From assembly GCA_003500955.1 (NCBI GenBank), contig DNQP01000109.1:1-13838 (forward strand): 13,838 bases of DNA, read 5' to 3'. The DNA is from Curvibacter sp. (lineage in GTDB: Bacteria; Pseudomonadota; Gammaproteobacteria; Burkholderiales; Burkholderiaceae_C). Positions 8,868-13,838 of the stretch are shown piece after piece; the first letter of the stretch is position 1, and every line of letters begins with the position of its first letter. The notes beneath the pieces are model-generated. The model saw nothing but the letters and a program-made list of their open reading frames with translations. It searched no databases and was not told the DNA's origin. The position numbers and the translations under genes are program-made.

Positions 8868-10117
8868 CGGTCTATCTCTCCAAACACGATATCCAGGGTG
8901 CCGATGATGGCGACGGCATCGGCCAGTATGTGGCCGCGCGCCAGCTCATCGAGCGTGGCCAGGTGGGCAAAGCCCGGAGCACGGATCTTGAGGCGGTAGG
9001 GCTTGTTGGCGCCATCGCTCACCATGTAGATGCCGAACTCGCCCTTGGGGTGCTCGACGGCGGCATAGGCCTCGCCGGCGGGCACGCGGAAGCCTTCGGT
9101 GAAGAGCTTGAAGTGGTGGATCAGCTCTTCCATGTTCGACTTCATCGCCTCACGGGCCGGCGGCGCCACCTTGTGGTTGTCGGTGATGACGGGGCCGGGG
9201 TTGGCGCGCAGCCAGTCCACGCACTGCTTGATGATGCGATTGGACTCGCGCATCTCCTGCACGCGCACGAGGTAACGGTCATAGCTGTCGCCGGTCTTGC
9301 CCACGGGAATGTCGAAGTCCACGCGGTCGTAGGCGTCGTAGGGCTGGGTCTTGCGCAGATCCCAGGCCACGCCCGAGCCGCGCAGCATGGGGCCGGTCAT
9401 GCCCAGGTTGAGCGCACGCTCGGCGGTCACGACGCCGATGCCCACGGTGCGCTGCTTCCAGATGCGGTTGTCGGTCAGCAGGGTCTCGTACTCGTCCACG
9501 CACTTGGGGAAACGGGCACAGAAGTCGTCGATGAAGTCCAGCAGCGAGCCGCTGCGCTTGGCGTTGAGGGCCGCAAGCGAGCTCGCGCTGCGCACCTTGC
9601 TGGCCTGGTGCTGCGGCATGCTGTCGGGCAGGTCGCGGTAGACGCCACCTGGACGGAAATAGGCCGCGTGCATGCGCGCGCCCGAGACCGCCTCGTACAT
9701 GTCGAAGAGGTCTTCGCGCTCGCGGAAGGTGTAGATCAGGATGGTCGAGCTGCCGCAGTCGTTGCCGTGCGAGCCCAGCCACATCAGGTGGTTGAGCAGG
9801 CGCGTGATCTCGCCGAACATGGTGCGGATGTACTGGGCGCGCAGCGGCACCTCCAGGCCCAGCATCTTCTCGATGGCCAGGCAGTAGGCCTGCTCGTTGC
9901 ACATCATAGAGACGTAGTCCAGCCGGTCCATATAGGGCAGCGACTGGATGTAGGTCTTGCTCTCGGCCAGCTTCTCGGTGGCGCGGTGCAGCAGGCCGAT
10001 GTGCGGATCGGCGCGCTGCACGACCTCGCCGTCGAGCTCGAGCACCAGACGCAGCACGCCGTGCGCGGCCGGGTGCTGGGGACCGAAGTTCAGCGTGTAG
10101 TTCTTGATTTCTGCCAT
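8864..10117 (-). CDS. nuoD: NADH-quinone oxidoreductase subunit D (quinone-binding, 49-kDa type)
   Basis: NuoD forms the quinone pocket of complex I together with NuoB and descends from the large subunit of [NiFe] hydrogenases. The 417-residue product begins [20 protein letters not shown] and ends DIVFGEIDR, both typical. With a constant offset of 40 from the bovine 49-kDa numbering as I recall it, the quinone-site residues are His15/His19 (bovine 55/59), Tyr68 (bovine 108) and Asp120 (bovine 160). The residues around Asp120 read [10 protein letters not shown], which differs from the common HALD-x-GA pattern. NuoD is separate from NuoC, unlike the fused enteric NuoCD. It starts 13 bases after nuoC and overlaps nuoE by four bases; the Shine-Dalgarno is weak. 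Confidence 0.98.
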   Translation of the reverse strand: MAEIKNYTLNFGPQHPAAHGVLRLVLELDGEVVQRADPHIGLLHRATEKLAESKTYIQSLPYMDRLDYVSMMCNEQAYCLAIEKMLGLEVPLRAQYIRTMFGEITRLLNHLMWLGSHGNDCGSSTILIYTFREREDLFDMYEAVSGARMHAAYFRPGGVYRDLPDSMPQHQASKVRSASSLAALNAKRSGSLLDFIDDFCARFPKCVDEYETLLTDNRIWKQRTVGIGVVTAERALNLGMTGPMLRGSGVAWDLRKTQPYDAYDRVDFDIPVGKTGDSYDRYLVRVQEMRESNRIIKQCVDWLRANPGPVITDNHKVAPPAREAMKSNMEELIHHFKLFTEGFRVPAGEAYAAVEHPKGEFGIYMVSDGANKPYRLKIRAPGFAHLATLDELARGHILADAVAIIGTLDIVFGEIDR

Positions 10118-10130
10118 ATGCCGTCTCGCT

Positions 10131-10739
10131 TTACTTCAGGCCGCCGTAGTTGTCTTCACGGATGATGCGCGGCGTGATCTCGCGCGGCTCGATGGTCACC
10201 GGCTGGTAGACCACGCGCTTGAGTTCGGCGTCGTAGCGCATCTCGACGTGACCGCTGAGCGGGAAGTCCTTGCGGAAGGGATGGCCGATGAAGCCGTAGT
10301 CGGTCAGGATGCGACGCAGGTCGTCGTGGCCTTCGAAGACGATGCCATACAGGTCGAAGGCCTCGCGCTCGTACCAGTTGGCGGCGCGCCAGACGTCGAC
10401 CAGTGAATCGACGACCGGGAAATCGTCATCGGCCGCAAACACGCGCAGACGGACGCGCTGGTTCAGGCTGACGGAGAGCAGGTGCGAGACCACGGCGTAA
10501 CGCGCACCGTCCCAGGCGCCCTCGCCCCAGGTGGAGTAGTCGACGCCGCAGAGATCGATCAGCTGCTCGAACTGGCAGCCCGGCGCGTCGCGCAGGATCC
10601 GGGCGGCAGCGAGGTAGTCACGGGCGGCAACCTCGACGGTCACCTCATCCAGACGCAGCTCGATGCGACGGACCTTGTCACCCAGCGCAGCCGCCACGGT
10701 GTTCTTCAGGGTTTCGGGATTCACGGCAACAGCAGTCAT
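10131..10739 (-). CDS. nuoC: NADH-quinone oxidoreductase subunit C (30-kDa type)
   Basis: NuoC is a peripheral structural subunit of the connecting module of complex I and has no cofactor. The 202-residue product has the 30-kDa signature as one block: [20 protein letters not shown] (124-143), then [20 protein letters not shown] (144-163) and VEMRYD (165-170). The N-terminal half is a variable alpha/beta domain; the C-terminus ends with [24 protein letters not shown] ribosome binding site lies about 10 bases before the ATG. The gap to nuoB is 13 bases and to nuoD 13 bases. The gene is intact and clearly not fused to nuoD, because a stop codon separates them. Confidence 0.97.
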   Translation of the reverse strand: MTAVAVNPETLKNTVAAALGDKVRRIELRLDEVTVEVAARDYLAAARILRDAPGCQFEQLIDLCGVDYSTWGEGAWDGARYAVVSHLLSVSLNQRVRLRVFAADDDFPVVDSLVDVWRAANWYEREAFDLYGIVFEGHDDLRRILTDYGFIGHPFRKDFPLSGHVEMRYDAELKRVVYQPVTIEPREITPRIIREDNYGGLK

Positions 10740-10752
10740 CGACAGGCTCCGT

Positions 10753-11229
10753 TCAGACGCGCGCGATGGTCTGCGTGCGGCGGACCTTCTGTTGCAGCTG
10801 GATGATGCCGTAGATCAGCGCCTCGGCCGTGGGCGGGCAGCCCGGCACGTAGACGTCCACCGGCACGATACGGTCGCAGCCGCGCACCACGGAATAGCTG
10901 TAGTGGTAGTAACCGCCACCGTTGGCGCAGGAACCCATGGAGATGACCCAGCGCGGCTCGCTCATCTGGTCGTAGACCTTGCGCAGGGCCGGGGCCATCT
11001 TGTTGCACAGCGTGCCGGCCACGATCATCAGGTCGGACTGACGCGGGCTCGGACGGAACAGCATGCCGAAACGGTCGATGTCGTAGCGCGCAGCACCCGC
11101 GTGCATCATCTCGACGGCGCAGCAGGCCAGACCGAAGGTCATGGGCCAGAGCGAGCCGGTCTTGGCCCAGTTCACCACCGTGTCATAGCTGGTGGTGACG
11201 AAGCCTTCTTTCATCACGCCTTCAATCAT
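10753..11229 (-). CDS. nuoB: NADH-quinone oxidoreductase subunit B (cluster N2)
   Basis: NuoB holds the terminal [4Fe-4S] cluster N2, which reduces quinone at the interface with NuoD. The 158-residue product carries the four expected ligands: the tandem C36-C37 ([18 protein letters not shown]), C101 ([18 protein letters not shown]) and C131 ([16 protein letters not shown]). The start at 11229 has an AGGAAG ribosome binding site about 7 bases upstream. A second in-frame ATG five codons later ([11 protein letters not shown]) is a less likely alternative because it lacks such a site at the right distance. nuoB lies 26 bases after nuoA. The gene is intact. Confidence 0.98.
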   Translation of the reverse strand: MIEGVMKEGFVTTSYDTVVNWAKTGSLWPMTFGLACCAVEMMHAGAARYDIDRFGMLFRPSPRQSDLMIVAGTLCNKMAPALRKVYDQMSEPRWVISMGSCANGGGYYHYSYSVVRGCDRIVPVDVYVPGCPPTAEALIYGIIQLQQKVRRTQTIARV

Positions 11230-11255
11230 GGCTGCTTCCTCGTCAAGAGTTCAGT

Positions 11256-11615
11256 TCATTCCCAGTCCAGGGCGCCCTTTTTCCACTCGTAGACAAAGCC
11301 CACGACGAGGATGGCGATGAACACCATGGCCGCCCAGAAGCCGACCGCGCCCACGTCCTTGAGCGCCACGGCCCAGGGGAAGAGGAAAGCGATTTCCAGG
11401 TCGAACAGGATGAACAGGATGGCCACGAGGTAGTAGCGCACGTCGAACTTCATGCGCGCGTCTTCAAAGGCCTCGAAGCCGCATTCGTAGGGGGAATTTT
11501 TGGCCGCATCGGGACGGTTGGGCCCGAGGATGTAGCCGATCACCTGGGGGATGACCCCGACGGCGATGCCGACCAAGATGAACAGAAGGACGGGGAGGTA
11601 CTGATCGAGGTTCAT
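11256..11615 (-). CDS. nuoA: NADH-quinone oxidoreductase subunit A
   Basis: NuoA is the small membrane subunit of complex I next to the quinone channel (ND3 type) and the first gene of the operon here. The 119-residue length is typical. Three hydrophobic helices are seen at about 7-30, 61-81 and 92-110. The conserved block spans 43-81: the loop [20 protein letters not shown], then [19 protein letters not shown] with the buried acidic pair Asp72 and Glu74. The start [16 protein letters not shown] matches the family, but no clear Shine-Dalgarno precedes it. A perfect 12-bp hairpin ends 23 bases upstream, and the tRNA-Leu gene ends 56 bases upstream. The short leader leaves little space for a separate promoter. 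Confidence 0.97.
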   Translation of the reverse strand: MNLDQYLPVLLFILVGIAVGVIPQVIGYILGPNRPDAAKNSPYECGFEAFEDARMKFDVRYYLVAILFILFDLEIAFLFPWAVALKDVGAVGFWAAMVFIAILVVGFVYEWKKGALDWE

Positions 11616-11638
11616 CTTGAAATGCTGATCACCGTTGG

Positions 11639-11665
11639 GACCGGTCGGGCGTTGCCCGACCGGTC
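11639..11665. repeat. Perfect 12-bp hairpin between tRNA-Leu and nuoA
   Basis: GACCGGTCGGGC is followed by a three-base loop and its exact complement GCCCGACCGGTC, so either strand can fold. In the transcribed (minus) direction it begins 6 bases after the tRNA CCA and ends 23 bases before the nuoA ATG. The bases after it are CCAACGG, with no run of T, so it is not a standard intrinsic terminator. It may separate tRNA maturation from the nuo message, act as a partial terminator, or protect the 5' end of the nuo mRNA. Presence is certain; the role is inference. Confidence 0.85.
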
Positions 11666-11671
11666 GTTGTC

Positions 11672-11756
11672 TGGTGCCGTCGGCGAGACTCGAACTCGCA
11701 CAGCTTTCGCCACTACCCCCTCAAGATAGCGTGTCTACCAATTTCACCACGACGGC
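11672..11756 (-). tRNA. tRNA-Leu, anticodon GAG
   Basis: The minus strand folds into a complete 85-base leucine tRNA. The acceptor stem GCCGTCG pairs with CGACGGC, followed by A73 and an encoded CCA. The D-arm is GTG/CAC, and the anticodon stem CTATC/GGTAG encloses the loop TTGAGGG. The anticodon GAG is at 11722-11720. A long type II variable arm (GGC GAAA GCT) is followed by the T-stem GCGAG/CTCGC with loop TTCGAGT. The long variable arm and GAG anticodon identify it as reading CUC and CUU codons. It lies between secG and nuoA in the same orientation and is flanked by inverted repeats on both sides. Confidence 0.98.
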
Positions 11757-11760
11757 TAGT

Positions 11761-11815
11761 CTCTGATGCCGGCCTCGCATGAGGGTTGATTTCGGCTCAA
11801 CCGGCAGCCTCAGAG
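11761..11815. repeat. Branched inverted repeat directly upstream of tRNA-Leu
   Basis: On the plus strand CTCTGATGCCGG (11761-11772) pairs with CCGGCA (11801-11806) and TCAGAG (11810-11815), giving 12 pairs with a three-base bulge. The enclosed 28 bases contain two small hairpins: CCTC/GAGG with a four-base loop (11773-11784) and TTGA/TCAA with a seven-base loop (11786-11800). The whole could fold as a small branched structure. In the transcribed direction it ends 4 bases before the 5' end of the tRNA. The role is unknown; it could guide tRNA 5' processing or be the end signal of the secG transcript, though no T-run follows. Confidence 0.6.
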
Positions 11816-11820
11816 TTTAC

Positions 11821-11856
11821 CCCGAATTACCCCCTCTCTCCGAGGAGAAATTCGGG
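11821..11856. repeat. Inverted repeat after secG, possible weak terminator
   Basis: CCCGAATT (11821-11828) is matched by AATTCGGG (11849-11856), and an inner TCTCC/GGAGA pair lies at 11837-11841 and 11844-11848. Together they make a bulged hairpin 15 bases after the secG stop in the transcribed direction. It is followed by GGTAAACTC rather than a run of T, so any termination would not be by the standard intrinsic mechanism. Confidence 0.45.
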
Positions 11857-11871
11857 AAATCTTGACTCAGG

Positions 11872-12273
11872 TCATCGCGCCGGAATCTGCGCGGGGCCCG
11901 GTGCGGCAGGGGCCGCGGGCTCGGATGCGGGCGCGGTACCAGCCGGCGCAGCTCCCGGAATCTGGGACGCCGTTTCAGGCACGGCCGGCGCGATCACGGC
12001 GGGGTTCTCCAGCACGCTGCCCGAGCTCGCGGGCTTGGCGTTGCCAACGTAGGCCAGCGCCAGCGTGCAGACGAAGAATACCGTGGCCAGCACGGCCGTG
12101 GTGCGCGAGAGGAAGTTGGCACTGCCGCTGGCGCCGAAGAGGCTGCCCGACGAGCCGCTGCCGAAGGCGGCGCCCATGTCGGCGCCCTTGCCGTGCTGGA
12201 CCAGCACCAGACCGATCATGGCGACGGCGGCGAGGATCTGCACCGTGATGAGGATGGATACGACGAAACTCAT
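11872..12273 (-). CDS. secG: Protein translocase subunit SecG
   Basis: SecG is the small membrane subunit of the SecYEG translocon and assists export of proteins across the inner membrane. The 133-residue product has two membrane helices (about 3-25 and 57-77). The conserved loop between them, LVLVQHGKGADMGAAFGSGS (22-41) followed by LFGASGSANFLSRTTA (45-60), is the family signature. The C-terminal tail (about 81-133) is rich in alanine and proline and probably unstructured; such tails occur in betaproteobacterial SecG as I recall. The start is supported by an AGGAGT ribosome binding site at 12278-12283. It lies 37 bases after tpiA and probably shares its transcript. Confidence 0.96.
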   Translation of the reverse strand: MSFVVSILITVQILAAVAMIGLVLVQHGKGADMGAAFGSGSSGSLFGASGSANFLSRTTAVLATVFFVCTLALAYVGNAKPASSGSVLENPAVIAPAVPETASQIPGAAPAGTAPASEPAAPAAPGPAQIPAR

Positions 12274-12310
12274 GTTGACTCCTAGATGGGGACGCTGGCC
12301 GCGAGCGGCG

Positions 12311-13057
12311 TCAGCCTGCAGCAGAAATGATGGTCAGGAAATCCGGGGCCTTGAGCGAGGCGCCGCCGATCAGCCCGCCATCGATGTCGGGCTGGGCCAG
12401 CAGCTGCGCGGCGTTGGCCGCGTTCATGCTGCCGCCGTAGAGGATCTTCACGCGCTCGGGATGCGGCGTGGCGGCCTTGAGCTGCGCGCGCAATACGGCG
12501 TGCACGGCTTGCGCCTGCTCGGGTGTCGCCGTCTTGCCGGTGCCGATGGCCCAGACCGGCTCATAGGCCACGACGATCTCGCTGATGCAGTGACCGTTGA
12601 GGTGGATGACCGCCGCCAGCTGGCGCTTGACCACCTCCTCGGTCTTGCCGGCTTCACGCTCGGCCAGGGTCTCGCCCACACAGACGATGGGCGTCACGCC
12701 ATTGGCGAGCACGCGCTGGGCCTTGGCGGCTACCGCAGCATCGGTCTCGCCATGGTATTGCCGGCGCTCCGAGTGGCCGACGATGGCGTAGCGCACCCCG
12801 AAGTCCTTGAGCATGGCCACCGAGACCTCGCCGGTGTAGGCGCCAAGCTCGTGTTGCGACACGTCCTGCGCGCCGAGCTCCACCGGACTGGTGGCCAGCA
12901 GGGCCTGGCACTGCGCGAAGTACGGCGCCGGGACGCAGACCGCGATGTCGCAGCCCGGGTCCTTGAGGCCCGACAGAATGCCCTTGAGCAGGATCTGGTT
13001 GGCGGCCAGGCCACCGTTCATCTTCCAGTTGCCGGCGATCAGCTTTCTCGTGCTCAT
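12311..13057 (-). CDS. tpiA: Triose-phosphate isomerase
   Basis: TpiA interconverts dihydroxyacetone phosphate and glyceraldehyde 3-phosphate in glycolysis and gluconeogenesis, in the cytoplasm. The 248-residue TIM-barrel protein has the full active site: Asn10 and Lys12 (AGNWKMNGG), His95 (AIVGHSERR) and Glu166 ([16 protein letters not shown], with flexible loop 6 at 167-177). The phosphate-binding segments are YGGSMN (207-212) and GGASLK (231-236). The frame stays open upstream inside the quinone reductase gene, but the start at 13057 gives the family's N-terminus [14 protein letters not shown]. It also shares an ATGA overlap with the preceding stop. The Shine-Dalgarno is weak, so translation is probably coupled to that gene. 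secG follows after 37 bases. Confidence 0.98.
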   Translation of the reverse strand: MSTRKLIAGNWKMNGGLAANQILLKGILSGLKDPGCDIAVCVPAPYFAQCQALLATSPVELGAQDVSQHELGAYTGEVSVAMLKDFGVRYAIVGHSERRQYHGETDAAVAAKAQRVLANGVTPIVCVGETLAEREAGKTEEVVKRQLAAVIHLNGHCISEIVVAYEPVWAIGTGKTATPEQAQAVHAVLRAQLKAATPHPERVKILYGGSMNAANAAQLLAQPDIDGGLIGGASLKAPDFLTIISAAG

Positions 13058-13838
13058 GCCTGGCCCCAGGTCAGCACGATCTTGCCAATGTGCTGGTTCG
13101 ACTCCATCAGGGCATGTGCCTCCGCGGCCTGCTCGGGCTTGAAGACGCTGTGGATCACCGGCTTGATCCTGCCGGACTCGATCAGCGGCCAGGCGTGCTT
13201 GCGGCAGGCCTGGGCGATGGCGGCCTTGAAGGCCACGGGACGCGGACGCAGCGTGGAGCCGGTGATGGTCAGGCGCTTGCGCAGCACCAGGCCGGCGTTG
13301 AAATTGCTCTTGGTGCCGCCCTGCACGGCGATGATGACGATGCGGCCGTCTTCGGCCAGGCTCTCGACCTCGCGCGCGACGTACTCGCCGCCCACCATGT
13401 CGAGGATCACGTCCACGCCTTTGCCATCCGTCAGGCGCTTGACCTCTTCCTTGAAGTCCTGCGTCTTGTAGTTGATGGCATGGTCGGCGCCCAGCTTGAC
13501 GCAGGCGGCGCACTTCTCGTCGCTGCCCGCCGTGACGATGACCTTGGCACCCCAGGCCTTGGCCAGCTGGATGGCGGTCACGCCGATGCCGCTGGACCCA
13601 CCCTGGACCAGCAGGGTCTCGCCCGGCTGCAGATGGCAGCGGTCAAAGACATTGCTCCAGACGGTGAAGAAGGTCTCGGGCAACGAGGCCGCCTCCACGT
13701 CGCTCAGACCCTTGGGATACGGCAGGGTCTGGGCGATGGGCGCCGTGCACAGCTCGGCATAGCCACCACCCGCCACGAGGGCGCAGACCTTGTCGCCCAG
13801 CTTGAAGCCAGCCTGGGCCAGCTCGGCCGCGTCGCCGC
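13054..13838 (-). CDS. NAD(P)H:quinone oxidoreductase, PIG3-like (5' part outside window)
   Basis: This is a zinc-free medium-chain dehydrogenase/reductase related to quinone oxidoreductase (QOR) and human PIG3 (TP53I3), which use NADPH to reduce quinones. About 260 C-terminal residues are in the window; the start lies beyond 13838. Visible segments are the end of the catalytic domain ([18 protein letters not shown]), then the Rossmann nucleotide motif [59 protein letters not shown] and [18 protein letters not shown] follow, and it ends [19 protein letters not shown]. No catalytic-zinc ligand pattern is seen in this part. The GTG at 13776 is internal, not a start, because family-like sequence continues upstream. 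The stop overlaps tpiA by four bases. The substrate cannot be read from sequence. Confidence 0.93.
   Translation of the reverse strand, partial: GDAAELAQAGFKLGDKVCALVAGGGYAELCTAPIAQTLPYPKGLSDVEAASLPETFFTVWSNVFDRCHLQPGETLLVQGGSSGIGVTAIQLAKAWGAKVIVTAGSDEKCAACVKLGADHAINYKTQDFKEEVKRLTDGKGVDVILDMVGGEYVAREVESLAEDGRIVIIAVQGGTKSNFNAGLVLRKRLTITGSTLRPRPVAFKAAIAQACRKHAWPLIESGRIKPVIHSVFKPEQAAEAHALMESNQHIGKIVLTWGQA

Noticed and set aside
11814..11819. TAAACT on the minus strand as a possible -10 box for the tRNA-Leu/nuo transcript
   Set aside because: The hexamer 17 bases upstream is CGGAGA, far from TTGACA, and the match overlaps an inverted-repeat arm. Too weak to annotate as a promoter.
13774..13776. 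GTG as the start of a 240-residue quinone reductase
   Set aside because: Family-like sequence ([10 protein letters not shown]) continues in frame upstream to the window edge, so the gene is cut by the window and this GTG is an internal valine.
1..13838. A hidden defence, mobile or otherwise new multi-gene system
   Set aside because: Every stretch over about 120 bases is covered by a recognised housekeeping gene. There are no transposases, integrases, CRISPR repeats, toxin-antitoxin pairs or compositional breaks visible by eye.

Overview
The window is GC-rich, densely coded chromosomal DNA. Every recognised gene lies on the minus strand, so transcription runs from high to low coordinates. The proteins and layout point to a betaproteobacterium, most likely Burkholderiales and probably a Comamonadaceae-like lineage. 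The evidence is separate nuoC and nuoD genes (fused in enterics), Nuo proteins of the betaproteobacterial/mitochondrial type, and the order quinone reductase - tpiA - secG - tRNA-Leu - nuoA onward. The family-level placement is inference from recalled protein families, not from a search.

Layout in transcription order: (1) 13838-13054, a quinone oxidoreductase of the PIG3 type, cut by the window edge. Its stop codon overlaps the start of tpiA (13057-12311), and secG (12273-11872) follows after 37 bases. (2) 11871-11616, a short intergenic zone holding tRNA-Leu(GAG) at 11756-11672. It contains three inverted repeats: one after secG, a branched one ending 4 bases before the tRNA, and a perfect 12-bp hairpin 6 bases after the tRNA CCA. 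(3) 11615-1, the nuo operon in the order nuoA, B, C, D, E, F, G, H, I, J, K, L and the first 69 codons of nuoM. Gene junctions are tight (4-base or 1-base overlaps, or gaps of 6-26 bases) except nuoI-nuoJ, which is 102 bases and carries an imperfect 22-nt inverted repeat built from 7-mers.

Function: the nuo genes encode the proton-pumping NADH:quinone oxidoreductase (respiratory complex I). NuoE, F and G form the NADH dehydrogenase module, NuoB, C, D and I the connecting/quinone module, and NuoA, H, J, K, L and M the membrane arm. Cofactor ligands and key proton-channel residues are present in the subunits I checked. NuoG lacks the ligands for the extra N7 cluster found in some bacteria. TpiA is glycolytic and SecG belongs to the Sec translocon; they are neighbours, not complex I parts.

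I see no frameshift, insertion sequence, CRISPR array, phage gene or foreign-looking segment, and no stretch over 300 bases without a gene. I did not find an undescribed multi-gene system. The items most worth a second look are non-coding: the hairpin-flanked tRNA-Leu directly upstream of nuoA, and the heptad inverted repeat inside the operon.
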